A stretch of 19,436 nucleotides of DNA from Bacteroidales bacterium (GTDB lineage Bacteria; Bacteroidota; Bacteroidia; Bacteroidales; VadinHA17), in the NCBI GenBank assembly GCA_031285575.1, contig JAITVX010000228.1, forward strand, positions 1-19,436, read 5' to 3'. The position numbers and the translations under genes were made by a program. Below the pieces are notes generated by a model. That model was not told where the DNA came from. It searched no databases and saw nothing but the letters and a program-made list of their open reading frames with translations. Below, piece by piece: positions 6,412-15,277 of the stretch. Numbering within the stretch: position 1 is the first letter of the stretch; every line of letters starts with the position of its first letter.

Positions 6412-8757
6412 ATGAAACGTTTGACTGATAATAAAAAATATCTGATTTGGTTCTGGTCGCTGTTTATCTTCCCGATAGCGCTTATAGCAACAGTGTTTAT
6501 TTTGATATCGACGGGAAAGCTTGGGCCTATGCCGTCGTTCAGTGAACTTGAAAACCCCGAATATTTCCTGGCGGCCGAAGTTTATTCGGAAGATGATGTT
6601 TTGCTTGGAAAAATAAGCGTTGAAAATCTTACATGGACAGATTACAAAGACCTGTCGCCGTGGTTAGTTTCGGCGCTGATAGCTACCGAAGACGTGAGGT
6701 ATTACAGACATTCGGGAATTGACGTAAGAGGACTTGGAAGAGTATTTGTAAAAACGGTACTGCTCGGTCAGGGAGCAGGAGGAGGCAGCACAATTACGCA
6801 GCAACTGGCCAAACAGCTGTATCCGCGCGATACGGTACAGACTTCAGCCATAGTGAGGAAAACAAAACTTGTTGTTTCAAAATTCAAGGAGTGGCAAACG
6901 GCCGTGAAGCTGGAAAGAAGCTACACAAAGGAAGAGATTATTGCAATGTACTTTAATAAATTCGACTTCAGCTACAATGCAATAGGAATAAGGTCGGCTG
7001 CCAAAGTATATTTCAACACTTCGCCCGATTCGCTCAATATTCAGCAGTCTGCAGTACTTGTGGGAATGCTGAAAGCCTCGACACGATACAACCCGAGAAG
7101 AAATTACGACCTTATGCTGCAACGGAGAAACGTAGTTATATCGCAGATGGAAAAATATGGAAGTTTAAGCCAGGCAGTAGCCGACTCTGTGAGGCAACTT
7201 CCTATTGAACTCGATTTTAATATTGAAGACCATAACTCGGGCATGGCAACATACTTCAGAGAATACCTCAGAAACATAATGAGGCGCCCCGAACCCGACA
7301 GAAGCAGGTATGTGAGGCAAAGTTCGTATGACGAAGCACAGTGGGAATGGGATAACAACCCGCTGTATGGATGGTGCAACAAAAACAAGAAACCCGACGG
7401 AACAAGTTATGACCTCTATCGCGACGGATTGAAAATTTATACCACCATCAATTCAAAAATGCAGAAATATGCCGAGGAAGCATTGACAGAACACCTTTCA
7501 AAGGAGGTTCAGCCAGGGTTTTACCGGCGTGCAAGAGGATTCAAAAACCCGCCATATTCCGACGATCTTTCAAAAAAGGAGGTTGATAATATAATGCATG
7601 CCTCAATGACAAGAACCGACCGCTACTACTCGATGAAAAGAGCAGGAATATCGGAAGATTCGATACGCATTGCTTTCAATACGCCGGTAAGCATGAGGGT
7701 ATTCTCGTGGCAGGGAGAAAGGGATACGGTTATGACGCCCCTCGACTCGATAAGGTATTATAAATACTTTATCAGGTCGGCATTTATGGTTGAAGACCCT
7801 CACAACGGACATGTTAAGGCATACGTTGGCGGCCCCGATTTCCGTTATTTCAAATACGATGCCGTTACACAGCAGCGCAAACAGGTGGGAAGTACGATAA
7901 AACCGTTTCTCTATACTGTTGCAATGCAAAATGGCTACTCGCCATGCTACGAAGTAGAAAACATCCCGCGGTCGTTCGATGTCGGCGACTCAATTCCGTG
8001 GACGCCGCGAAGCTCTGGCCCGAGAGATTATCACGGAAGGATGGTTACTCTGAAATGGGGGCTTGCGCAGTCGGAAAACTATATCTCAGCGTGGCTTATG
8101 CAGCAGTTCAGGCCTGCTGCAATTGTCGATTTGATGAATAAAATGGGAATAAGAAGTTTTATTGACCCCGTGCCGTCTATTTTCCTTGGCACATCCGACA
8201 TAAAACTTGAAGAAATGGTTGGAGCATACGGTACATTTGCCAACAAGGGCGTTTACACCAGACCAATGTACGTAACACGGATAGAAGACAAGAACGGCAA
8301 CCTTATTTCGCAATTCAACCCCAAAATAGAAGAGGTACTGACGGAAGAACAGGCCTATCTGATGGTAAATCTGCTTCAGAACGTTGTACTTACCGGCTCG
8401 GGCAGAAGGATGAGAGGTGAAACGTACAAACTTTTCAACCAGATAGGAGGAAAAACAGGGACAACACAGAATAACTCGAACGGATGGTTTATGGGCATTA
8501 CCCCAAACCTTGTAGGGGGTGTATGGAGCGGGTGGGAAGACCAGTCGATACACTTCGAAACCCTTGGCGAAGGACAGGGAGCCAACATGGCGCTTCCGGT
8601 CTTTGCCCTGTTTCTGCGAAAGGTGTACGACGACCCGCAATTCGGCATAATGGGAGCAGATGAGTTTGAGCGCCCAGCCAACTTCAACATGGAGCTCGAC
8701 TGCGAGCAGGTTAGACAGCAAAGTCCGCGTGAAAATACCCGCAGGTACAGGTATTAG
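6412..8757 (+). CDS. mrcA: Class A penicillin-binding protein (PBP1A-type)
   Basis: A bifunctional peptidoglycan synthase of 781 residues: an N-terminal cytoplasmic tail, one membrane anchor (about 10-32), a GT51 transglycosylase domain and a transpeptidase domain. GT51 motifs are ATEDVRYYRHSG (91-102, catalytic Glu93), GGGSTITQQLAKQLY (123-137), LERSYTKEEI and YFNK (180-183). The transpeptidase triad is STIK (Ser494, Lys497), SEN (554-556) and KTGTT (681-685). It polymerises lipid II into glycan strands and crosslinks them in the periplasm. Residues about 300-450, between the two domains, form the linker seen in other Bacteroidota PBP1A proteins. It is monocistronic, starting divergently from the lipoprotein gene and followed by the decayed rnz. 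The symbol is by analogy with PBP1A; the call itself is firm. Confidence 0.95.
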   Translation: MKRLTDNKKYLIWFWSLFIFPIALIATVFILISTGKLGPMPSFSELENPEYFLAAEVYSEDDVLLGKISVENLTWTDYKDLSPWLVSALIATEDVRYYRHSGIDVRGLGRVFVKTVLLGQGAGGGSTITQQLAKQLYPRDTVQTSAIVRKTKLVVSKFKEWQTAVKLERSYTKEEIIAMYFNKFDFSYNAIGIRSAAKVYFNTSPDSLNIQQSAVLVGMLKASTRYNPRRNYDLMLQRRNVVISQMEKYGSLSQAVADSVRQLPIELDFNIEDHNSGMATYFREYLRNIMRRPEPDRSRYVRQSSYDEAQWEWDNNPLYGWCNKNKKPDGTSYDLYRDGLKIYTTINSKMQKYAEEALTEHLSKEVQPGFYRRARGFKNPPYSDDLSKKEVDNIMHASMTRTDRYYSMKRAGISEDSIRIAFNTPVSMRVFSWQGERDTVMTPLDSIRYYKYFIRSAFMVEDPHNGHVKAYVGGPDFRYFKYDAVTQQRKQVGSTIKPFLYTVAMQNGYSPCYEVENIPRSFDVGDSIPWTPRSSGPRDYHGRMVTLKWGLAQSENYISAWLMQQFRPAAIVDLMNKMGIRSFIDPVPSIFLGTSDIKLEEMVGAYGTFANKGVYTRPMYVTRIEDKNGNLISQFNPKIEEVLTEEQAYLMVNLLQNVVLTGSGRRMRGETYKLFNQIGGKTGTTQNNSNGWFMGITPNLVGGVWSGWEDQSIHFETLGEGQGANMALPVFALFLRKVYDDPQFGIMGADEFERPANFNMELDCEQVRQQSPRENTRRYRY

Positions 8758-8875
8758 AATGCCGGTTCCGATGATGCAGCTGCTCAAAATGTCAGGTTTT
8801 GCTACTGCAAATACTTAGTTTAAAGCCTGTTTCCACTATTTATTGATATATTCCTAATCCCCTTTTACTTCTTCC
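8758..8875. other. Gene-free stretch between the PBP gene and the rnz remnant
   Basis: Convergent intergenic DNA with no ORF, hairpin with T-tract, or repeat that I can support. It may hold further unrecognisable rnz sequence. Confidence 0.4.
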
Positions 8876-9236
8876 TCAAAACCCACAGTAACGCTCATAT
8901 ACTATTTTGATTTCAGGGAATTTGGTGTTGGTTCTTTTGTGATGGGATCTGCTCTCATAGTAAACCTCTAAATAGATGTTCTTGTTTGTTTTTAATAACT
9001 GTTACGCAACCGTCAGACTTTCTTTCAGTGTGTTCAGTTCTGCGAAAGTGACTTTAATGACAAAATGGCTCATGTTCTTTGATAGTTTTTGTTAAAACTA
9101 ATTTGTTCCTGCGCAACTGAGTTCCTTCACCGCAATCTATTAAATAATAGTTGCTCATGTGCATTAACAACATGAGCAACTGGAAATCATTCCTAAGCCG
9201 GCACGCAAAACTGCTGCTAAGAATTATCAGTTTCAT
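8876..9236 (-). pseudogene. rnz: Decayed ribonuclease Z gene (rnz remnant)
   Basis: Fragments in correct order but several frames match ribonuclease Z, the tRNA 3'-end endonuclease. The start at 9236 gives MKLIILSSSFA (normal MKxxILGSSSA), then YYLIDCGEGTQLRR, a hallmark RNase Z segment, ending at a stop near 9054. The next part is roughly SHL at the place of the HxHxDH metal motif, then VTFAELNTLKES (9052-9017), DGCVTVIKNKQ (9014-8982) and a tail TKFPEIKIVYE with a stop at 8876. These resemble the middle and C-terminal parts of the enzyme. Intact genes are about 900 bases; here only about 360 remain, so large internal deletions removed the active site. It lies 38 bases after the STAS gene on the same strand, as expected for an old rpsA-STAS-rnz unit. 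The match is from memory of the family, not from a search. Confidence 0.75.
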
Positions 9237-9274
9237 AGCCCTTCCTTGCCGGAGCTGAGCTGGCTGGTGGTTTT

Positions 9275-9610
9275 CTATATCATTTTTTCAGCCTCTTCCA
9301 CTGTGTCTGTTATAGTAAGCACAGTGTCGAGTTGCGAAATAGAAATCAGCCTTTCAACAGCTTCATTAAGGCCACAAAGGACAAATACGCCTCCGGCATT
9401 TTTACATAACCTGTTGGCTACCAAAATTGCACTAAGGCCAGATGAATCACAATACTGGCATCTTTTCAGGTCAAGGATAATGTTCTTTTCTCCTTTGCCA
9501 GATACAAGAACCAGTTCCGACTTTAAAGCTGGAGCTATGTGTGTATCAAGCTTTTCTGTCTGTACTTGAATAACTGTGCTGTTATTCCGGCTTTCAATAT
9601 TGAAATCCAT
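9275..9610 (-). CDS. STAS-domain protein (anti-sigma-factor antagonist type)
   Basis: 111 residues that form a single STAS domain of the SpoIIAA/RsbV type. The conserved phosphorylation segment CDSSGLS is at residues 54-60, with Ser56 or Ser57 as the candidate phosphoserine after Asp55. The pattern of alternating strands and helices is complete. Relatives bind a serine kinase/anti-sigma factor in a phosphorylation-dependent way; no such kinase or PP2C phosphatase is in the window. The gene follows rpsA by 39 bases on the same strand and was followed by rnz before that gene decayed, so it is probably co-transcribed with rpsA. The partner and output are unknown. Confidence 0.88.
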   Translation of the reverse strand: MDFNIESRNNSTVIQVQTEKLDTHIAPALKSELVLVSGKGEKNIILDLKRCQYCDSSGLSAILVANRLCKNAGGVFVLCGLNEAVERLISISQLDTVLTITDTVEEAEKMI

Positions 9611-9649
9611 AATGTTAAATTTTTGACAGCCCTAAATATAGTTATTTTT

Positions 9650-11695
9650 CTATTTTTTTGAAGAATTATTTACTTTTTCTTCCATTTCTTCTTTTATTGC
9701 CGCAAGCTGCGTAATATCGCCAAGCGTTGTTTTTTCTATACCGGCGGCTTTAGCTCTCTTCGGTGACTTTTTAGCAGCGGCACCTTCGTTTTTTTCCGGA
9801 GTTTCGGCGGCTTTTTTCTCGTCTTCATAAACTCTGCTGTGAGAAAGAATGATTTTCTTGGCCGACTTGTTGAATTCAATAACCTTAAACCGCAATTTCT
9901 CGTCAACCTTAGCCATTGTCCCGTCTTCTTTAACAAGGTGCTTGGGTGTTGCAAAACCTTCAATGCCGTAGGGAAGCGCTATTACTGCTCCTTTGTCGAA
10001 TAACTCCACAACTGTTCCTTCATGAACAGAGTCGAGCATGAAAAGGTCTTCAAATACATCCCATGGGTTTTCTTCAAGTTGCTTGTGGCCAAGACTGAGA
10101 CGTCTGTTCTCCTTGTCTATTTCAAGCACCATAACTTCTATTTCAGCGTCAATTGACGTAAATTCAGCTGGATGTTTGATTTTTTTGGTCCACGACAAGT
10201 CGGATATATGTATCAGGCCGTCAACGCCTTCTTCTATTTCAACAAATACTCCAAAGTTGGTAAAATTTCTCACTCTTGCCATGTGCTTTGAGCCAACAGT
10301 ATATTTATCTTCAATATTCTGCCACGGATCCTCCTTTAACTGCTTAATACCTAGCGACATTTTCCTTTCGTCACGGTCGAGGGTGAGTATAACAGCATCA
10401 ACTTCGTCGCCGACTTTCATAAACTCCTGTGCACTACGCAAATGCTGCGACCACGACATTTCGGATACGTGGATAAGTCCTTCAACGCCAGGAGCTATTT
10501 CAATAAATGCACCATAGTCGGCCATCACAACAACTTTTCCGTGAACTTTATCGTCAATCTTAAGGTTAGCGTCAACAGAATCCCACGGATGCGGTGACAG
10601 CTGTTTAAGTCCAAGGGCTATACGTTTCTTGTCGTCATCGAAATCGAGGATAACAACGTTCAACTTCTGATCGAGCTGAACAACTTCTTCTGGATGTGTT
10701 ACCCTGCCCCATGAAATGTCGGTTATATGTATAAGGCCGTCAACACCGCCAAGGTCGATAAATACACCATATGAAGTTATGTTCTTAACAGTTCCTTCCA
10801 AAATCTGACCTTTTTCGAGCTTGGTAATAATTTCAATTTTCTGTTGCTCAAGCTCGGCTTCAATAAGGGCTTTGTGAGATACTACAACGTTCCGGTATTC
10901 CTGGTTAATTTTCACAACTTTAAACTCCAGCGTTTTCCCTACAAACATATCGTAGTCGCGAATTGGCTTAACGTCTATCTGCGAGCCCGGCAGGAATGCT
11001 TCAATACCAAAAACATCCACAATCATACCGCCTTTTGTACGGCACTTTATGTAGCCCGTAATAATTTCATTGTTTTCGAGTGCTGCATTAACCCTTGCCC
11101 ATGAATTGATGGCGCGGGCTTTTTTATGTGAAAGCAGAAGCTGACCTTTTTTATCTTCCTGGCTTTCAACATAAACTTCAACCTTATCGCCTACCTTCAG
11201 GCCGGGGTTGTAGCGAAACTCATTAAGGCTTACAACACCTTCCGATTTGTAGCCTATATTAATTACTGCCTCACGGGGGGTAAGCTGAATTACCGTTCCC
11301 ATAACCACTTCATCAACTGCAACGGTTGACAGTGTTTCGTCGTACCGCGCTTCATATTCCCTGTATTTCGGAGTATTACGGGCACCATCGTTTTCAAAAC
11401 GGTCCCAGTCAAAATCTTCTGCTGCAACGGGGCTTCTCCTTTCGGTTTTTGTTTTTATCTGCATTTCGTTTTCAGAACCGGTTTCTGCAGCTTTTCTTAC
11501 TTTACGTTCTTCCTCAGCAAACCCATAATCGGCCGCCGTTGCCTTTGATGCGGCATTTTCAATTTCTTTGTTTTCAGAGGCAGCGGCATTTTCGCCATGC
11601 CCTGATTTTGCGCCTGCTGTTTCGGACATTATTTCACTGCTGTCGTTAGCACTTACAACCTCTTTGTCGATTGCCATGTTTGTGTTTTCAGTCAT
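9650..11695 (-). CDS. rpsA: 30S ribosomal protein S1
   Basis: 681 residues with six S1 (OB-fold) RNA-binding repeats at roughly 125-193, 207-275, 294-364, 381-451, 466-538 and 555-620. Domains 3-5 are the most regular, each with a GVFxxIxxGxxGLIHIS(D/E)xSW pattern. S1 binds mRNA leaders on the 30S subunit and assists initiation. An acidic, Ala/Glu-rich low-complexity extension occupies residues 1-120, and a Lys/Ala/Glu-rich tail follows residue 620. The extra N-terminal region is longer than in the E. coli protein (557 residues in total) but S1 proteins of this size class are usual in Bacteroidota. A strong Bacteroidota promoter sits about 70 bases upstream. STAS and the relic of rnz follow. 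Confidence 0.97.
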   Translation of the reverse strand: MTENTNMAIDKEVVSANDSSEIMSETAGAKSGHGENAAASENKEIENAASKATAADYGFAEEERKVRKAAETGSENEMQIKTKTERRSPVAAEDFDWDRFENDGARNTPKYREYEARYDETLSTVAVDEVVMGTVIQLTPREAVINIGYKSEGVVSLNEFRYNPGLKVGDKVEVYVESQEDKKGQLLLSHKKARAINSWARVNAALENNEIITGYIKCRTKGGMIVDVFGIEAFLPGSQIDVKPIRDYDMFVGKTLEFKVVKINQEYRNVVVSHKALIEAELEQQKIEIITKLEKGQILEGTVKNITSYGVFIDLGGVDGLIHITDISWGRVTHPEEVVQLDQKLNVVILDFDDDKKRIALGLKQLSPHPWDSVDANLKIDDKVHGKVVVMADYGAFIEIAPGVEGLIHVSEMSWSQHLRSAQEFMKVGDEVDAVILTLDRDERKMSLGIKQLKEDPWQNIEDKYTVGSKHMARVRNFTNFGVFVEIEEGVDGLIHISDLSWTKKIKHPAEFTSIDAEIEVMVLEIDKENRRLSLGHKQLEENPWDVFEDLFMLDSVHEGTVVELFDKGAVIALPYGIEGFATPKHLVKEDGTMAKVDEKLRFKVIEFNKSAKKIILSHSRVYEDEKKAAETPEKNEGAAAKKSPKRAKAAGIEKTTLGDITQLAAIKEEMEEKVNNSSKK

Positions 11696-11761
11696 AATTC
11701 AATTTTAATAAAACTACCTGTTAATAAGTTAGACATTATTTTGCTATAAATAAAACGGCTC

Positions 11762-11792
11762 CAAAGATATTACATTTTTTTGTTTGAAACAA
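11762..11792 (-). promoter_or_regulatory. Bacteroidota-type promoter of rpsA
   Basis: On the minus strand, TTG (11792-11790), 20 bases, then TATCTTTG (11769-11762). This fits the TTTG-N19-21-TAnnTTTG consensus apart from the first T of the -33 box. It predicts a leader of about 60 nucleotides before the ATG at 11695. Confidence 0.65.
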
Positions 11793-11919
11793 TTATCTGC
11801 TATTTTTTTAATTTCGTCCCCAAATACCCCCATTATTAATGTTTCCCATCGAAAGGATATTCTTAACATACCAGCACAACCTTATTCATTATGCCATCAT
11901 GCATTATTATTGCGACGGC

Positions 11920-14100
11920 TTACCTTTCTGCCGCATTTTTTCCACAGGTTTTCTTTTCGGCAGCGTCTTTCATTGACAGTTGAATGCGCTTGCGGTCAAG
12001 GTCAACGCCTATTATCTTCACGGTTACGTGCTGGTGCAGTTTTACAACGTCGGAAGGTGAGGAAACAAATCGTGCGCACAGATTGGATATGTGAACAAGG
12101 CCGTCCTGCTTTACTCCGATGTCAACAAAGGCTCCGAATTTGGTAATGTTGGTAACTATACCGGGCACAACCATGCCGATACGGCAGTCTTCAACGGAAT
12201 GTATGTCGGCAAACTGGAATACTGCTATCTTCGAGCGCGGGTCGCGTCCGGGCTTTGTGAGTTCTTCAACTATGTCGCGCAGTGTGGGCAGACCGGTTGA
12301 CGCTGTTATGTATTTTTCGAGCCTGATGCTTTTACGTTTGTTTTCGTCTGATATCAGGGCAGCAACATCGCAGCCTGCATCCTGCGACATTTTTTCTACA
12401 ATATGGTAGCTTTCGGGATGCACTGCACTTGCGTCGAGCGGATTTGACGATTGCCTTATCCGCAGGAATCCGGCGCACTGCTCGAATGCCTTTGTGCCCA
12501 TACGCTTCACCTTCATCAGCTCTTTGCGCGAGGTGAAAGGACCGTTTTCGCTCCGATAATCGACAATGTTCTGCGCAAGCTGCGGACCAAGCCCCGATAC
12601 ATAGGTGAGTAGGTGCCGGCTTGCGGTGTTGACTTCCACGCCAACGGCATTTACGCAGCTTATCACTACCTCGTCGAGCGATTTCTGCAGCTTTTGCTGG
12701 TCAACGTCGTGCTGATACTGCCCTACGCCTATCGACTTCGGATCTATCTTCACAAGTTCGGCAAGCGGATCCATAAGCCGGCGGCCTATGGATATCGCCC
12801 CGCGCACGGTTACGTCGTAGTCGGGAAATTCTTCCCTGGCGGTTTTGGATGCAGAGTAAACCGAGGCACCGGCTTCGCTGACAACGAATACCTGTATGTC
12901 TTTTTCAAACTTAACCCATTTAAGAAACTCTTCGGTTTCGCGGCTGGCGGTCCCGTTGCCAATGGCTATCGCTTCAATTTTGTAGGCATTTACCATCGTA
13001 AGCAGCTTTTTGACGGACATGGCCGTTTCGTTCTGCGGCGGATGGGGGTATATTGTTTCGTTGTGTTTCAGGTTGCCCTGTTTGTCGAGGCATACAATCT
13101 TGCAGCCGGTGCGAAACCCTGGGTCTATGGCAAGCACGTTCTTTTCGCCAAGCGGCGAGCCGAGAAGCAGTTGCCGGAGGTTGTCGGCAAACACTGTAAT
13201 GGCTTCGTTGTCGGCCTTTTCTTTCGATATGTTGCGAAATTCGGTTTCCATCGACGGCGAGAGGAGCCTTTTCCAGCTGTCTTTTATTGCTGCTGAAACA
13301 ATTGCCGACGATTCGCCGCTGCCTTTTACGAATATTGAGCGCAGCGTTTCCGTGGCTCTGTTTTCATCAATTGCAACCGACAGCCGCAGCATGCCTTCGT
13401 CTTCTCCGCGCCTCATGGCCAGCAAACGGTGCGAGGGGCACTTTTTCAGAGGCTCCGACCAGTCGAAATAGTCGCTATATTTGTTGCCTTCGGTCTCCTT
13501 GCCTTTTACAACTTTTGAATATACTGTGGCTTCCCTTTCATAGAGCTGCCTGAGGCGCTGCCGCGCTTTTTCGTTTTCGCTTACCCACTCGGCAATAATG
13601 TCGGAGGCTCCGGCAATAGCGTCTTCGGCGGTTGCTACCGTGTCGTTAATGAACTCCATGGCTTTCGCGGCCGGCTGTTTTTCCTGCTGCTCCATTATAA
13701 TATGTGCAAGCGGCTCGAGGCCTTTTTCGCGTGCAATCATGGCTTTGGTGCGGCGTTTGGGGCGGAATGGCATATACAGGTCTTCGAGCTGCGACATTGT
13801 TGCGGCAGCGGCAATCTTCACGCTCAGTTCGGTGGTCATTTTCTCCTGTTCTTCTATCGACTTCACGATAGAGGCCCGCCTGTTGTCGAGTTCTTTAAGC
13901 CTTTCCGATTCTTCCTTTATCTGCAGCAGCTGCACCTCGTCGAGGCTGCCGGTCATTTCCTTACGGTAGCGGCTTATGAAGGGTATTGTGGCTCCTTCGT
14001 CCAACAGTTTTACTGCATTTTCAACCTGCCACCGGTTGAGTGAGAGTTTTTCAGATATTATCCCGATATTTTTGTCGGGGCTTGGGGTTTTTGCATCCAT
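11920..14100 (-). CDS. tex: Tex-family RNA-binding transcription accessory protein
   Basis: 726 residues in the usual Tex architecture: helical N-terminal region (about 1-320) with the signature GATIPFISRYRKE (36-48), a YqgF/RNase H-like domain starting at NVLAIDPGFRTG (321-332), helix-hairpin-helix motifs in about 495-560 (YVSGLGPQLAQNI), and a C-terminal S1 domain (about 642-711, GIVTNITKFGAFVDIG). Tex homologues bind nucleic acid and associate with elongating RNA polymerase. The exact role in Bacteroidota is not established. The gene is the same strand as rpsA (downstream) and fabD (upstream), with 224- and 57-base gaps. A TATATTTG box just upstream suggests its own promoter. Confidence 0.95.
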   Translation of the reverse strand: MDAKTPSPDKNIGIISEKLSLNRWQVENAVKLLDEGATIPFISRYRKEMTGSLDEVQLLQIKEESERLKELDNRRASIVKSIEEQEKMTTELSVKIAAAATMSQLEDLYMPFRPKRRTKAMIAREKGLEPLAHIIMEQQEKQPAAKAMEFINDTVATAEDAIAGASDIIAEWVSENEKARQRLRQLYEREATVYSKVVKGKETEGNKYSDYFDWSEPLKKCPSHRLLAMRRGEDEGMLRLSVAIDENRATETLRSIFVKGSGESSAIVSAAIKDSWKRLLSPSMETEFRNISKEKADNEAITVFADNLRQLLLGSPLGEKNVLAIDPGFRTGCKIVCLDKQGNLKHNETIYPHPPQNETAMSVKKLLTMVNAYKIEAIAIGNGTASRETEEFLKWVKFEKDIQVFVVSEAGASVYSASKTAREEFPDYDVTVRGAISIGRRLMDPLAELVKIDPKSIGVGQYQHDVDQQKLQKSLDEVVISCVNAVGVEVNTASRHLLTYVSGLGPQLAQNIVDYRSENGPFTSRKELMKVKRMGTKAFEQCAGFLRIRQSSNPLDASAVHPESYHIVEKMSQDAGCDVAALISDENKRKSIRLEKYITASTGLPTLRDIVEELTKPGRDPRSKIAVFQFADIHSVEDCRIGMVVPGIVTNITKFGAFVDIGVKQDGLVHISNLCARFVSSPSDVVKLHQHVTVKIIGVDLDRKRIQLSMKDAAEKKTCGKNAAER

Positions 14101-14120
14101 TTTTGCTTCATTTTGAATCG

Positions 14121-14128
14121 CAAATATA
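14121..14128 (-). promoter_or_regulatory. Candidate -7 box (TATATTTG) for tex
   Basis: Minus-strand TATATTTG lies 20 bases before the tex ATG, within the 57-base fabD-tex gap. No -33 TTTG is visible, so tex might instead be read through from fabD. Confidence 0.35.
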
Positions 14129-14157
14129 ACCCCTTTTACATATATTGCTGATTTTTT

Positions 14158-15042
14158 TCAGGCAACGGTTGCGCTTTCGGTGGCAATATCTCTGTTAATT
14201 TTGCGAATCAGCCCCTGAAGCACAGAGCCTGGGCCAACTTCTGTAAACGTTTTTGCGCCGTCTGCTATCATGTTTACCGATATTTGCGTCCACAGCACAG
14301 GGGCAGTCAGCTGAAGGGCCAGGTTTCGTTTAATTTCGTCGGGGCTGGAACATGCCATGGCCGTTACATTCTGGTAAACCGGGCAAACCGGTGCGCTGAA
14401 CCGGCAACTGTTTATTGCCTCTTCGAGTTCCAGTTTTGCAGGTTCCATCAGTGGCGAATGAAAGGCGCCGCCCACTGCAAGCTTCAGGGCTCTTTTGGCT
14501 CCTTTGCCTTTGAGTATCTCTATCGCCATGTCGATGCCTTCGTTTGACCCGGATATAACTATCTGCCCGGGGCTGTTATAGTTTGCCGGAACCACAACTT
14601 CGGATATGGAGGCGCATACGTCTTCAACGGTTTTATCGTCGAGCCCAAGTATTGCCGCCATTGTTGACGGGTTCAGTTCGCATGCTTTCTGCATTGCACC
14701 CGCCCTTTTTGACACCAAGCGAAGACCGTCTTCAAATGAAAGCGCCCGGCTTGCAACAAGCGCCGAGTATTCGCCGAGCGAGTGGCCGGCCGTCATATCG
14801 GGCATAAATGCCTCGCCCATTGTGGCGGCAAGTATTACAGAGTGGAGAAACACTGCAGGCTGCGTAACCTTTGTCTGTTTAAGGTCTTCTTCGGTTCCTG
14901 CAAACATGAGGTCGGTAATCCTGAACCCCAAGATATCGTTTGCCTGTTCAAACATCGACGCGGCCAGGGCCGATGTTTCATAAAGGTCTTTCCCCATGCC
15001 CGGAAACTGCGACCCCTGTCCTGGGAATACGTAAGCTTTCAT
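14158..15042 (-). CDS. fabD: Malonyl-CoA:ACP transacylase
   Basis: 294 residues, near the normal FabD length of about 300-310. It transfers malonyl from CoA to acyl-carrier protein to supply fatty-acid elongation in the cytoplasm. Visible motifs: PGQGSQ (7-12), the nucleophile elbow GHSLGE with Ser88 (86-91), the Arg that binds the malonyl carboxylate (Arg113 in SKRAGAMQ), the catalytic His195 in GAFHSPLM, and the C-terminal GPGSVLQGL. The start at 15042 gives the standard N-terminus MKAYVFPGQG. It is not within a fab cluster here; tex follows by 57 bases. A TACTTTTG box about 75 bases upstream may be its promoter. Confidence 0.96.
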   Translation of the reverse strand: MKAYVFPGQGSQFPGMGKDLYETSALAASMFEQANDILGFRITDLMFAGTEEDLKQTKVTQPAVFLHSVILAATMGEAFMPDMTAGHSLGEYSALVASRALSFEDGLRLVSKRAGAMQKACELNPSTMAAILGLDDKTVEDVCASISEVVVPANYNSPGQIVISGSNEGIDMAIEILKGKGAKRALKLAVGGAFHSPLMEPAKLELEEAINSCRFSAPVCPVYQNVTAMACSSPDEIKRNLALQLTAPVLWTQISVNMIADGAKTFTEVGPGSVLQGLIRKINRDIATESATVA

Positions 15043-15115
15043 AACTGTATTGAAATGTGTTAATAATATAATTAAAATTAAAGATGCTAAACATTCAGCG
15101 TTAGCACAAACGCCG

Positions 15116-15123
15116 CAAAAGTA
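15116..15123 (-). promoter_or_regulatory. Candidate -7 box (TACTTTTG) for fabD
   Basis: Minus-strand TACTTTTG fits TAnnTTTG and predicts a leader near 70 nucleotides. No -33 element at proper spacing is visible. Confidence 0.4.
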
Positions 15124-15211
15124 TAAATTATGCGGAATTTCTTTTATTGCTTTTCAAAAATTTATTAAGCGGAAACAAAATCTTTTTAATGGCAAAGTTC
15201 TGTATATTTTA

Positions 15212-15219
15212 TACATTTG
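15212..15219 (+). promoter_or_regulatory. Candidate -7 box (TACATTTG) for the DUF3098-uppP-truB operon
   Basis: TACATTTG fits TAnnTTTG and lies about 60 bases before the first ATG of the operon (15278). The -33 region is AT-rich without a clear TTTG. Confidence 0.4.
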
Positions 15220-15277
15220 CGGCCTGTTGCAGTTGAGCATTCAACTGTTGATTAGCATACATAATATATATATAGAT

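Noticed and set aside
8086..8787. Long minus-strand ORF antisense to the PBP gene
   Set aside because: It is a shadow of a gene whose catalytic motifs are all intact on the plus strand.
15050..15277. Upstream extension of the DUF3098 ORF
   Set aside because: The extension is AT-rich intergenic DNA containing the promoter boxes for both fabD and this operon; family members start at MAVK-like positions.
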